In this document: in pieces, positions 36,470 to 48,549 of the stretch | Layout: every line of letters starts with the position of its first letter | Numbering within the stretch: position 1 is the stretch's first letter | Assembly: GCA_033297205.1 (NCBI GenBank) | Contig: MU859135.1 | Span: forward strand, 86,066-150,065 | Reading direction: 5' to 3' | Source: Pseudoneurospora amorphoporcata | Lineage: Eukaryota; Ascomycota; Sordariomycetes; Sordariales; Sordariaceae | DNA: 64,000 nt | The notes under the pieces: generated by a model | Told to the model about the DNA's origin: nothing | The model's database searches: none | What the model saw: only the letters and a program-made list of their open reading frames with translations | Translations under genes and position numbers: made by a program

Positions 36470-39400
36470 CAAACCCGGCCCCGGCAAGTCTGAGTCTATC
36501 GCGGTATCGCATTTCGGTGGACACCACAAGCCCACAACTGCCGTGGACCTCTATCAACAGGTGGACGCGCTGCTCTCCCGGTTTGGCTCGCCTTTTTCCT
36601 CATTCAATGAGAGCGCCGCGGCCGCAGATCGAGGCGGCGCATATCATTCCGCCAGCGCGCCAGCTCCCGCAAAGAAGATGCCGTCTTTTTCAATGTTGAG
36701 GAGGACGTCCCGGAGGCGGAACTCGGAATTTGCCAAGCCGGCAGGCGCCACCGTTGTCACCGTTACCGAAGATGTCTTGGGGGGAACAGGGGATGTTGCT
36801 GTTGCTGAAGGCTTGGGATTGGGGGGAACAGGATCTGGAAGGGGTCGATTTGGGGGGCTTGGCCTGGGCTTGACATTCAACCACCACAACAGCGACAAAA
36901 CAAACAGCAACGGCAACAGCAACAACACCCTCAACAGCAACGAAAGTTCACGCCGATATTCGATTGACGGACATGGACGGGATATTAGCACTACTCAAAC
37001 AACGAATGAGAAGAAGAAGGAGCGGCGCGGGTCGAGACGAGACCTGTTTCTGCAGGACATCCGCAGTCGATTAACGGGGAAGCTACCGCCCACCAACTCC
37101 AACAACACTTCCTCTCCGTCTTCAGGCACATCGACCCCTCACCAGCACCAGCCCCAGGCCAGTCCCAAAGCTCCGCGGGGAAGAGCTGCATCGCAGCCTC
37201 CAATCCCAATCTCTGAAAGGCGGCGGGAGTATTTGAGCGACCGGGAAGGAGGAGAGGAGCAGACACCACTAGGTATGGGAACCATTCGAGAAGCTGTAAG
37301 TAGAACAAGCACTTCCCCTCCCCCTTCATTCAGTCAAGTTCGGATTCTTATTCATACCTTATTTTCTCTTTCTTTAGTTGTGTTGCATCCAAGTATGTCA
37401 TCTCTTCCATCCTGTCTCCTTTGAATCCCAACTTCCAAATTCTTCCATGTCGTCCGTTATTGCTCCAGACCTGTCAGTGATGCAAGAAGCAAAACGTGCA
37501 TCTTGAACTCACACGATTGAACCTCAAGACTGCGATGAGTCCTGATGTTTCTTCATCATATGGATGGAAAGCAATGGACATTTAAACTAAGCACACGAGG
37601 TCTCACAATTGTACGCGGTACACAGACCGTTCATTTCTTCTTGGTGAAGACGGGCAAGTGTCGTCATCTCCCCTTCCCCTCCCCAGCTTTCCCCAGCTTT
37701 TCTCCAAAAAGAGACCCATGCAGAGAGGATGTAGCGAAGCCGCACCTCAAAACTCCCAAGAACCTGCAATCCCCGTCGTCTGCATCGGGTGGTCCGGGTT
37801 GAATGGTCCAAGAATGCCCGCGTGATCCTCTGTAACGTCCCTCTGCACCACTCTCATTGTGGCACTATACGTCTGCATTTACAGGGGGCCAATCGTACGA
37901 CGGGAGCACTTAGCCCTGACGATGATACGACACGCGGAGACATCCTCCACCCAAACAAGAGGGGATCTTGTCTGTCGTTTCTCGTTTCACGCCCAACTCC
38001 TTCCTCCCAGAGACAGACATCTCCGTCCTGCTTTTCTTGATGTTGAAAGACATTGTGATGCTCTGAACTACTTGGGACTAAACAACGGCTGGCTGACCAC
38101 TCCTGTGTACTATCAACTTAGACTCCTCCACCAACACTCCGATCGCCACCTACTTCAACATCAGTTCGATCACCGGTCTCAGAGAATTATACGCCCAGAT
38201 CACCATCGGCGCACACGCCGTTATCACCACGCTCTCCTATAAATGCTAACAAACCGCTCCCATCGCCGCCTCCACCTGGCAGTGAATTGAGGCGGGACCG
38301 TCCAACAAGATCGGTATTGAAACTTGCCCGCATCATGGCTACCCTATCCGACTCCGAGATAGAGAAGCTCTTCTCGGGAGCTCCTCAGTACTTTGACCGA
38401 TCCGAAGGCCACTATACTGGCGCTCCGCATCCGTCAGTCGCGTTCCCTTGGGACGAGGAGCTCGAAATCCGGGACTTGACCGACCACACCCAGATCGAAG
38501 ACCGCGCTTGGACCTGCGTCTCAGCATGGCCACATATCACCCGTGATATCCAGCCGGATAGGTCCACGGCGCAACGGGCCTCGGAAAGAAAACGGCATGC
38601 GCATTTCTATCCCCGTTGTCGCGAGCGGCCCAGCATGCTGAGCATGGGCGGGCTTGAGAAGGGAAGCATGGGTTTCCAAGCTGCTTTGGAACTCAATGTT
38701 GCCGATGCGCTGAAGGAAGATCAATGGGGCTTTGGGAGCCTCGCTTCCAGACCTCATGCCATTGTTGACGCACGGAAACGCATGCTTACCTCCAAGGACG
38801 GCCTCCGCCATATGGACGAAACCTTGATTTTCGAACAGTTGATCAAGAACGGCAAGCGCTACAGTGAGCAGCACCCGCGCGAGCATCGGTTCTCGAGCGA
38901 ACTATACAATGAGTTGTTCCTCCACATCCTTCACCCTCCGACAAAGGTGCTCGATCATAGAGATCCTTATAGCCTTTCGGTGCAAATCGCTGCTTTGGTC
39001 AAGGTCCTTGCTGCCCCCAACGTCTGGATCGACTTCTCCCTCGTCGAGTGGAGAATCCGGCTTGGACAGTTGCTCTGGGGCACCCCTGACGAGGACCAAG
39101 CCGATGACGGTGCATCAATCAAGACGGGTGACCCGGTGAGCGACGTTACCGAGGAGAGATATTGGCTTCTCCTCCAAATCCTACTCGCTTGCGAGCTTCT
39201 CGTACGGCTCGATGCCATTACGGAGGGCGAGGAACTTGGCATTGAGAGCATTAACCCTGCTGAGATCAACAAGTTCGAGAAAGACGCCAACACGACCGTC
39301 AAATGGTCGTTGCACCTGGCCCGGGCCTGGTTAGAGAACATTGACATCGTCAAGACAGCCCCGCCTAGTCCAGAGCAGGAAAAGCCAGTTGGCTGGTTGG

Positions 39401-41270
39401 CAACACTGACGAAACGTATGTCCATTTCACGCGACCATGGCAGTCACTACCACAAGGATCATCATGGCCCGGTATATGCCATTAGGGGTAGGCACGTCGA
39501 GCGCCAGGTCTATGGTCTGAAGCACTTTGCGACCAGGTTGCGCTGGCCCGACATTGATGTTTATGCTTCCAAAATTTCTGAAAGTTGCCGGGCAGTCACT
39601 GAAGGAACCCAGCTCAACACTCCGCTTGCCAGCCCCTTGAGCAGAGCAGAGAGCCACCGCTCCTCCTACTTCACCGGACATGATCTGCACAGACCGGCAG
39701 CTCCAAAGCGTCAACCTTCGAGGCGTAGGACGATATCGGCGGCGTTGCGCTCGGCAGGTTGGCTCTCAAAGAGCTATGTGTCTGGCCTGATGCTACCTGG
39801 TGATGGGATTTGCCACATTTTGATGGCCACGCTGCTGGAAAATGACCCGGAGGCTATGGCTAGGCTTGGAACCATGGCCAATCTCTGCGGTGGATTTGTG
39901 TATTCGGGCAAGAGTTTCTGGAGCACGTCTTGCATCGTCGGCCGTGTTCTTGCGGCCGGTAAGGGTTCTGCTGAGTGCATGGGTTGGATCTCCAGCGATA
40001 TCACTCCACAGGGACTTGAAGATGGCTGGGTTAATATCGAAGTTGAGGAACCTGCAGGTGAGTGGTGACTTTCTTGACCAATTATTGACCGCACCCTGAC
40101 AAGTATCGCAGAGGATGCCCTTGGGATCAATAAGAAGGCTCGCATTTGGGCAAAGCTCGCGGTTGAAAGAGACTCGAACGTCTTGGGAGACGCGGACCCC
40201 TCGTCAGTCCTGCCAGCCGACTTTATCATCCCATTCGAGAACGTGTATCGGGACAAGACGCCACCCACCCTCCTGATCGAACTGGATGCTCTCAAACTAT
40301 CGGCACCAGTTGTTTCGAATCATACCACTCCAGCTGAAGACAACGCAGCTACCCCCTTCTCGGAGCTCAGTCGCCCGGTGCAGATCCAGACATACCCTGC
40401 TGAGGTGTCGTTCACCGTGATGGACATGGACACCTCTGAGACCAAGCAACATACCTATTCATTGGCAAAGGATGTTAACTTTGTGACTTCTCACCCATGT
40501 GTTCCCTCTTCACATGTCAAGATTCTCAGGTCACCGTCCAGCCCTACCATTCAGCAAGTGGACCTATCCGGACGGGGCGCCGCTGGTAAGGCCGTAAGCG
40601 TCGTCGGTACGTCGATTCCTTCCCACCCAACCTCCTCCTCATCACTGACACAACTACAGGCCACCCACTACACAAATCCTATACATACACTTCTCTGCAT
40701 CTATCAGAGTTAATGGCAAAGCAAGACTTCTCCCTCGAGGCGTTACTAGACGACTACTCATCCGCCGCTCACCGGCCCAGTCTCACGCCCACGTCCGCCA
40801 AGAGCGCAGCCAAGTTCTTGGTGATCGACTGCATCACCGGTTTCCAGTCGTTGCCGCAGGAACACGAAATACCCCTATCACCGGTCGCCAGCAGACACGG
40901 GAGCTATTCATTCCCGACGCCTAGGAGGAGCAGCACCAACGGCAGTATTAATAGTATGAATGGTAATAACTACGCCCCCGTCTCCCCCATTACCTCGGGG
41001 ACGAACGAGTGCGCTAGTCCGACGGCGCTCGAGGGTGTCAAGGAAGGGGGAGCAACGGCAGAAGGAGGAAACATGGAGAGTGCGTCCAAGAAGATGCACT
41101 CGGAGACGCGCCGGCGCCAGTTTGGTTCGGATATGGAGATTTTGGTGAGAGCGTTTTGCGCGGAGAAAGGGTGGAATGCCGTGATTAGTCGGAGACGGAG
41201 GGGATGTTTGGCTTGTGCGATTCGGGAGGCCGGGGCGTTGGGGTGGAAGGTTGTTATTAGGGTTGACTAA
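36470..41270 (+). CDS. Large conserved-looking protein of unknown function (~1300 aa)
   Basis: Five exons in one frame: 36470-37295, 37378-37392 (15 nt, LCCIQ), 38122-40057, 40112-40606 and 40660-41270. The joins give TIREA/LCCIQ/TPPPTLRSPPTS, then EEPA/EDALGINKK and AVSVV/GHPLHKS. The N-terminal part has PTTAVDLYQQVDALLSRFG and then Asn/Ser-rich disorder. A Ser/Pro segment (NYTPRSPSAHTPLSPRSP) leads into a dense folded region that starts MATLSDSEIEKLFSGAPQYF and includes EERYWLLLQILLACELLVRL. The C-terminus is RRRRGCLACAIREAGALGWKVVIRVD. No domain is recognised, and there is no signal peptide or membrane segment. The true start is not placed: an in-frame stop sits at 36438 and acceptors near 36440 or 36469 imply an upstream exon. 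An alternative is two separate genes, the second starting at the ATG at 38335. Confidence 0.65.
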
Positions 41271-41682
41271 ACATGGACATCACCTAATGATGGAAGGAGG
41301 TATGTCCGATACTACTTTCAAGGCCACAGGTGGAATATGATCCAAGAAAAGGGGTTGAGTACTGCTCAGGGTAATCAACTGATGGAGCAAGGAGCTGATG
41401 GGGCGTTCGAGGATAACAAACACCACACCGAACGGAATATATGAAGGAAAAACAAAACAATGGTCTGCACACCATACGGTGGCAGAAACAGCCACTGCTA
41501 TGGATGTTTTACTACGAACCGAGGGGAAAGTCAAACGAGATCTAGGCAGATGAGATATAGGCAACAGGAGGTAGTTACTTGTATAGCACAACCTTGACGT
41601 ATCAGCATTCAAGTATAATCAAAACATGTACGAACAGTTTCACTCTGGCCTTCCAACTTTATATAATGCCAAGAAATCAACT

Positions 41683-41720
41683 TAGAACACCTGCCTGCTA
41701 CTGTAGGCAGGAGTGTTCTA
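41683..41720. repeat. Hairpin-forming inverted repeat
   Basis: The arms TAGAACACCTGCCT and AGGCAGGAGTGTTCTA are complementary over 14 bp with a 2-nt bulge, separated by the loop GCTACTGT. A TATATAAT box lies about 15-25 nt to the left. It could be a terminator, a small-RNA precursor or a relic of a mobile element; nothing distinguishes these. Confidence 0.75.
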
Positions 41721-41799
41721 GGACCAGTCTCTTGCATGCTCTGCCTTCTGTTCTATTCAACACCTATGCTACTCTAAAGCTGTAATCTAGCGTGTAAGT

Positions 41800-42610
41800 C
41801 TTTCAATGCCTGTCTGTTCCTACCTAGGTATGCCAACGAATGAATGCCTTTCTTGCCTGGTTCTAAGAATGCCTTCTTTCCTGTATCGACCAAGGCCTAT
41901 TTCTACTCGGTCACTCCGAGTCGGGAATATTGCAAGAAGGGTCTATAGTCCTACTGTGAGGTACAGTTGAGAAGAATTCATCGTGTCCGGCGCGCTCCTT
42001 GTCCGTTTGTCCGCTCGCCCATTCGTGTCATTCGCCTCGTTCAACTTTTTGTTCTTTCTTGTTCTCTGGGCTGTTTGTTCGTTCTCGCGACCGCTTTTTC
42101 GGGGAGCCATCAATCATGTTGAGGTGAGTTGTCTTTGATGCGCCCTGCTTGTTGAGCTTGTTGAGCATGTTGTTAGGTAGCTGACATCGCAGGCTCTTGG
42201 ACGGTGTTTTATGGGAGTGTTTATAGTCTCTTTCAAAGTATACTTGCCTCTTGTTGTTCGCTTGTAATATCGTCCTATTGTTGCAGCTGTGGTCTAGTGT
42301 CTTTCTGCAAATGCCTATTCTTGTTCCAACGAATGCCTTTTGGTTTCTCGTTTACTCGGGAATAATGCTTGACGGGTATGTAGTCCGACTGTTAAGTATA
42401 GGACGAGAGGTAGGTATTCGTCCTGTCGGGCATGGTCGTCTGTTCGCCTGTTCGTATCGTCAGGCTTTGTTCTTCTTGTGCTTTGGGCTGTTCGTTCTCG
42501 CGACCGCGCGTCTTCGGACTGCTATCCAGTTGTATTGAGGTGGGGGTAGGTTAGGTTATCTTCAATGCGCCCTGCTTGCTGAGCATGTTGTTAGTTGGCG
42601 TCGCTGGTCT
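41800..42610 (+). repeat. Diverged direct repeat, units about 415 bp apart
   Basis: Several blocks recur in the same order with an offset of about 413-427 bp. GTTCGTTCTCGCGACCGC occurs at 42077-42094 and 42490-42507. ATGCGCCCTGCTTG occurs at about 42138 and 42565. GAGCATGTTGTTAG occurs at about 42163 and 42581. Weaker matches extend left (AATGCCT and CCAACGAATG blocks, and a CTCGGGAAT/TCGGGAATA block). The intervening sequence has diverged strongly. Both copies look non-coding. Confidence 0.7.
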
Positions 42611-44036
42611 TGAGGGCGTTCTTGGTGTTCTCTTTTCTTATTTGGGGACAGTCTTTCGTCCAAGTCCCCCTGGCTGGTCCCCTTCTCTCTTGAATAGTAG
42701 CTGAATTTGCCTGGGCTAGTTCAGTGTCTCGAGATCTGGTCCCTTGCGCGACTGTTTGCCTGTCTGTTGCGAAGCTTTCGTTCTCTTGCCTCACTGTCCA
42801 TGGGATAGTCTCCTGGTTGTTAATTGCGGTTTGTACAGAGCCGGGTCGCGTTCTCGTAGCTAGAGCGCCAGCGGTATCCAGGCATGGCGGAGAGAAAAGG
42901 GCGGATGGGACACTCCGATACTATGACGTAGTATACACATTGATCCCAAGAGAGTTCCTACATTCTGGATCAATAAAGCTATGTTGTGAGATATACAACG
43001 AGTTGAAAGGTGCCCTGGCCCCTTGGTATAGTATCAAGGAGTGTTTGACTGCCTCGCCGGCCTAGATCTTTGCCTTGATCCAGTCCTTCTAACGGTCAGC
43101 AAGGCAGAGACCATTGACTGCCTATCCTGCGGACAACAGAACAAACACTCGTCTATTCAAGTTTGATACCGTCTTTGTCCCGTCCTCTGGCAGATGGACG
43201 CGCTTGGAAGCGCTTGGAAGATGGTCCGAACGCGAACGATTCCTCCGTCATGGGAAGCTCGTACTCAGATCAAGTGGTCATGTGGCTGACAATATCAGGT
43301 ACCTGAAGGAGGCAGTTCCGGACAAGTAGTACTGCAGCTGGTGGCCGACGCCGTGCTGTTTTGACAAGGAAAAGGAGCAAGAAAAAAAGGGTGTGAAGCA
43401 GGAAATCCAGATCAGAGCTCAAGGTGCTCTTTAGTTTATCCTACAGCTCAACCCATATGGCAATATCGTGATCAACAAGCCCCCATTGTCGCTGGCCCAA
43501 AGGGCTGGTACGTTTATCTTTTGACACCCGCGTACCCAAGAGCTCCTCCTCCTGGGCCGCCACTTTGATCCACGCCACATGCAGCCCCATCATCTTGTCC
43601 CTTATCGTGACTAAAAAAGAACCCAACCTGCCATGCCAGTAGCGGGCAGTTGCTACCCGTCACAAGAACTTCCTGCCGGTCTGCCTGCTTTGTCTTTTGT
43701 CCCTAAAAGTGCCCACACCGCCTGTCAGGCAGGAGCTCATCTCGTCATACCTTCGCTCCCACATCTCCCCTTCATCGTAGCTGCCCCTGCCCTGCCACCC
43801 TTCCCGCGACTGCTCTTTCCTCCATTGGAGCTTGACTTGCCTTCCAGGTTGTTGACGCAACAAGTAACCCTCCTCAGGCATACCAAGCCTGGGTGGCTTG
43901 TGCTAACCCTTCCCCTCCTCTCTCTTCCTCACTCACCACACCCATCTATCCGCAGGACTCGTCAACACGTTGACTTGCTGCGCTTCGTATCGTGCCCTCG
44001 TCGCGATAGCTTGCTTCCCTCATCTCGCAACAAGAA

Positions 44037-44245
44037 GTAAGTATCTGCCGTTGTCTGTCTCGTCTTCTTCCCCTCCTCGTCGATATCATCCTCACCTCAA
44101 ACGCACCGTACCTCCACGGTCGCGTCACCCCGCCATCTCCCACTTGAACTTGAACGCATGGAATCACTTGACTCCATCAAAGATATCATTCCACCATCGC
44201 TCATCGTTCAGCTGATCATCAAGCTAACCCATCCATCGCCTACAG
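44037..44245 (+). other. Probable 5'UTR intron of the DEAD-box gene
   Basis: Donor GTAAGT at 44037, branch GCTAAC at about 44223 and acceptor CTACAG ending at 44245, 13 nt before the start codon. It is inferred from splice signals only. Confidence 0.55.
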
Positions 44246-44258
44246 CCACTCTCGCGTC

Positions 44259-46208
44259 ATGATGGCTGACAACAATTGGGGCGCTGCCCCCGCTGCCACC
44301 GAGGCCGAGGCCGGTGCCTGGGGCACTGCGGATCTCCAGTCGGCTCTCCCGGAGACCAACGGTCACAACGGCGCCAACCATCACTCCAACAACGGCGAGA
44401 ACGGCGCTCCTGCTCCCGTCGAGCAGGTCGCCCCTCCCAAGCTTGAGGGTTGGGTTGAGGCAACTCCTTACCACTATGACGAGTTCGCCAACCGCGAGGC
44501 CGAGTGGGATGGTCAAGCCCCCATTTACGAGTGGGATGGCGAGGAGGGTGACATTGGCCCCGAGTTCCCGGAGTTGGAGGTCCAACTCTTTGGTCCTGTC
44601 GAGGAGCGCGGCCGCAGGGGTATCGACTTCTCTGCCATCGCCGAGCTCGAGCTTGTCCAAGAGGGCCCTACTCGCGTCGAACCTATCGACAGTTTCAGGG
44701 ATGCTGGCCTGCACCCGGCCATGCTCCGCAACGTCGAGCTTGCGGGTTACGATGTGCCGACTCCCATCCAACGCTACTGCATCCCCTCAATCAGCCAGGG
44801 ACATGATGTGATCGCAATTGCCCAGACTGGTGAGTTAATCTTCGGGAGCCCCTCTCATCATCATCCTTGACACTGACATGTCTTCAGGCTCTGGCAAGAC
44901 GGCTGCGTACCTCATCCCCATCATCAACAAGCTGATGGGCAAGGCAAAGAAGTTGGCGGCCCCCCGTCCGAACCCCGCCACTTACCAGCCTGGCATTGAC
45001 CCGCCCTGCAGAGCTGAGCCTCTGGTCGTCATTGTCTGCCCTAGCCGTGAGCTGGCGGTCCAGATCTTCAATGAAGCCCGGAAGTTCTGTTATCGTTCTA
45101 TGCTGCGCCCTTGCGTCCTTTACGGCGGCGGCTCGATGAGGGATCAGATGGACCAACTTGCGAAAGGCTGCGACATCCTTGTCGCCTCTCCCGGTCGTCT
45201 CATCGACTTCATGGATCGCCCGGAGATCCTGTCTTTGCGCCGTGTCCGCTACATGGTGATTGATGAGGCAGACGAGATGCTTGATGACGATTGGAAGGAT
45301 GAGTTTGATCAGATCCTCTCTGGCGGTGGTAAGTTGACCCAGCACAACATCTTCCCGCTTCCCCAAACACATGGTGAGCTCAGGCTAATCCTTTCCCCTC
45401 CACAGACCAGGAAGAGGGTAATATCAAGTACATGCTCTTCTCGGCTACATTTCCCAAGGCCGCCCGTGACCTTGCCAGAACCCATCTCGCGGACAACCAT
45501 GTCCGTCTCCGCGTTGGACGTGCCGGCAGCACCCATGCCAACATCAAGCAGGATGTTATCTGGGTGGAGCCGTACCTGAAGAAGCAGGCTTGCCTTGACC
45601 TTCTCAACACGGTGCCTCCCGGCCGCACAATTATATTCGTCAACAGCAAGCGCGCTGCTGATGAGCTGGATGACTTCCTCTTCAACAAGGGAGTTCCTTG
45701 CGTCAGTATGCACGGTGAGAGAACCCAGAGGGAGCGTGAGGCTGCCATGCGCGCCTTCCGTGCCGGAAGATCTCCCGTGCTGATCACTACCGCCGTCACT
45801 GCTCGCGGTATCGATGTGCGCAACGTTCTGCACGTCATCAACTTCGATCTGCCCTCCGCCATGTATGGTGGTATTGAGGAGTACACTCATCGCATCGGCC
45901 GCACGGGTCGTATCGGCCACAGAGGTCTTGCCACCTCTTTCTATACCGAGCGTGACGAGGATCTCGCCTCTGTTCTTACCCGGACTCTCCTCGAGACCGG
46001 TCAGGAGGTCCCGGACTTCCTCCAGGCGTACATTCCTGAGGACACCGAGCACCTTCACTTCGAGGCCGATTCGGACTTTGAGGAGGAGGGTGCCGGCGGC
46101 GATGATGCTGGCAATGATCAAGCTGACGATGGCTGGGGCGCTGATGCTGACGGTGATGCTGGCGGCAATGTCGACGACAATGCCGGCGGCGATGGTTGGG
46201 GTGCTTAA
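44259..46208 (+). CDS. DEAD-box ATP-dependent RNA helicase (Ded1/Vasa type)
   Basis: Three exons: 44259-44829, 44888-45328 and 45406-46208, 604 aa. The first intron splits motif I (AQT/GSGKT, residues 188-195). Other motifs in order: Q-motif region with PTPIQRYCIP, PSREL (motif Ia), ASPGR, DEAD (316-319), SAT (350-352), and RGID...HRIGRTGR in the second RecA domain. The N-terminus has Trp/Gly/Ala/Asn-rich low complexity, and the tail (about 50 residues) is Gly/Asp-rich and ends DGWGA; such ends are common in Ded1/Laf-1 proteins that form condensates. The core resembles the Ded1/DDX3-Vasa branch, probably acting on mRNA translation or RNP remodelling. The N-terminal linker EFPELEVQLFGPVEERGRRGIDF differs from canonical Ded1 as I remember it, so it may be a filamentous-fungal paralogue. 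Confidence 0.9.
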
Positions 46209-46916
46209 CCAATGTCGACAATACCTCTGTGCCTGCTACCAATGACTGGTAAACGCAGCACAGGACAAAGCACAATCTGACGGAAGCGCTTGAGGTTTTG
46301 TTTCCGGGTTTGTGGTATGTCGGGTATTTCTCCGACCATCAACAGGTTGAATGGTCTTCTACAATGGCATCTAGGTGTAAATGGAGGCTGTATTGGAAGG
46401 GTACCGTTGGGCCATGGTGATATCGTGCAAGGTCATGGGATATATGCTTGGAGGCATTGGATCTCCATTGGTATCAAGATGCTTGGAGTTCTGGGAGGTA
46501 GTCCATGATAGTTGATAGTTAAGACCTTGACGATTTATTCTTCATGCGCGGAGTTGACCGTGATGAATGTGATGTCCTGAATTGTGTTGGTATTATTCGT
46601 TCCGCCTTATTAAGCTAATGCAGAAGTATTGATTGTCGTGCTGTGAGGCCGGAGGTGAAGGATCAGCTACCAAGCAAGATGCAGCGAACAGTCGTCAAGC
46701 CGCCTGCCAGAGAAGCTGTGTTTTCATTCATGAACAATGCCATGAAGGTTAGTTAATCTGGATACCTACCCGCCTCCAGGTTTCCTCTGCAAGGTAGCTA
46801 ACGTCGTCACAACTTCATCCCTGTACTTCAGCAAGCAATTCCTGCAACCCTCAACAACTACCGCAACAATACCCAGCACCGTCCACTGACCTCATCCTTC
46901 CTTGATCATCACGGTT
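46209..46916. other. Intergenic between convergent genes
   Basis: This is the 3' sequence of the helicase gene and of the F-box-like gene. No gene is supported. Confidence 0.55.
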
Positions 46917-48549
46917 CTAATTCTCCTCCTCCCCCCTCTGCTGAACCCAATGCCTCAAAACCCACTGGGCGCACTTCCACAGCTCATACCCCGGTTTCTG
47001 GGAGTCCGAGTACTCAGTTCGCGTCTGCCGCTCCCTGCTGATCTCTTCCAGCTTCTCGATCATTAGAAAATTCGGCCAGTGGTTCGGGCCGAAGACGCGT
47101 AGGATGGAGAAGAGTCGAAGGGCGACGAGGGACATTCGTTCCCGCTCGTATTCTTGAAATGATTCCTCTGATGATGGCTTTGGGGGGACGTAAGGTGTTG
47201 AGGCGGAGACACCGTCGGGGCGGGACATGAGGCGTTCGTAGCCGAGTTTTGTGAGCTGTTTTGGGTGGTCAGTGGTTGTGGGTCTGATTGAAGATGTGAA
47301 CAAGTGGAAATGGGGAAGGTTAAAGGGTGAGGGGGGGAGAAGGTGAAGGGGAGAGAAGGGATTGTTGATGGGGGAAGATTGAGGGGAGAGAAGGTCAGGG
47401 GGGGTAAAGGTTTGACAGAGGAAGGTCTAGGGCAAAGGTTGAGAGGGATACCCACTTCCCAGGTTTGCTCGCTCGACAACGTCGCGCCGCCTCTCACCAG
47501 CCAATACAGCAACTTGACTGAATCCCAACTCGCAACCGGGTTCGCTAACAGATGATTCGGGATCTTGGTCGCCGGGTGAATATCCCAATACCCCGTGCGC
47601 AAGGCACGGTTTTCCATGCTGTAGCGAACTCCATGAGGGTCAAATTTGTTCAGAATGAGCGTGAACCAGTCCCAATCGGCTTTGAAGCAGGTTTCCATGT
47701 CCAGTTTGTCAAAGTAGTCACCATCGAAGTGCAGACGGTGATGAGGGCGGTGCGGGTAGTTGTCTTGGATGTCGTCCATGTCGTAGTCTTGAACGTCACC
47801 CGGGCGAGGGCCAGATATGAGGTCAAGGTCAAGTTCCATGCGCTCGGTGCGGCCGAGCATGAGCCAGTTCTCGGTGTGAAAGAAGGGCCGCTGCGAGGCG
47901 GAAGAGCCGTTCTGACGCCGGATCCAGACTTGTTGGGCGTGGAGGATCAGGGAGAGGGTGAACCATTTGGAGGTGAGGATGGCGGTCTGTTTGAAGGTGT
48001 TAGTTCATGGTGTTTGTGAACTGAGAGGGAAGAAGTGAATGTTTTTTTTTTCTTCACAAGCCAAGTTCCGACGTTTCATCAAGGCAAACTAACCTGAAAG
48101 TCGGGATTACCAGGCATCCTCTCACCATCCTTCTCATAGCCTCTATAAGACTGGATATCCTTCCTGGGACATCCAAACCACATATCCCATGTAGGAGAGA
48201 AGGCATCGACAATCAGCTGCAAAAGGAAGGTCCTGGCCGAAAGCATGTAGCCAATGCGCAGACTGCTTCTCGGGAAGTTGAGGTTCTCGGACATGGAGAA
48301 GATACGCTCAAGGATTTCAGGCGGCAGCTGCTCGATAGGAGCGGCTGGCTTTCTCGTCTTGACGCGTCGTCGTCGTCTGACGCCATTTTGGTCGACTTGA
48401 CTCGGAATGACACCGGTTTGCTCATTGTATTGCTCGTCCTCGTCACCATGACCATCCAGGTGCTTGCGCTTGAAACGCTCGGGATTGGGAGGTTGCCAGG
48501 GCTGTTTGCGGCCGTGGCGGCCTCTGATTTTGATGGGTGTCAGCTTCAT
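46917..48549 (-). CDS. F-box-like protein
   Basis: Three exons: 48549-48094, 47986-47456 and 47255-46917 (donors GTTAGT and GTGGGT, all phase 0), 441 aa. Near residue 70 there is an F-box-like sequence, PIEQLPPEILERIFSMSENLNFPRSS, after a basic N-terminus (VRRRRRVKTRKPA). This pattern is frequent in filamentous-fungal proteins in which the F-box is followed by a long region without known repeats. Downstream are WDMWFGCPRKDI, a HFDGDYFDKLDMETCF segment and SLVALRLFSILRVFGPNHWPNFL near the C-terminus. By family it would be a substrate receptor for an SCF ubiquitin ligase, but the match covers only the F-box. The second intron is a purine/pyrimidine-biased repeat, described separately. Confidence 0.75.
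47256..47455 (-). repeat. Strand-asymmetric purine-rich intron
   Basis: On the plus strand this 200-bp intron is almost all purine from about 47305 to 47445, built from degenerate GGGGAGA/GAAGG units with several G3-G6 runs. The coding strand is correspondingly pyrimidine-rich. Confidence 0.7.

Larger units (their letters stand above)
41271..44258. other. Intergenic, about 3 kb, with repeats and a helicase leader
   Basis: No gene is supported. The left half holds a hairpin (41683-41720) and a diverged direct repeat (about 41800-42610), both listed separately. The right end is the leader of the DEAD-box gene and contains a probable 5'UTR intron at 44037-44245. Confidence 0.6.

Noticed and set aside
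38121..38249. Alternative frame DSSTNTPIATYFNISS ... TTLSYKC as a terminal exon
   Set aside because: It looked protein-like, but the neighbouring frame reads in phase with the downstream 945-codon body and with the upstream microexon, which explains the sequence better.
43114..43329. Plus-strand 71-codon frame
   Set aside because: It begins with a non-ATG codon and lies in the repeat-bearing intergenic block; no features are recognisable.
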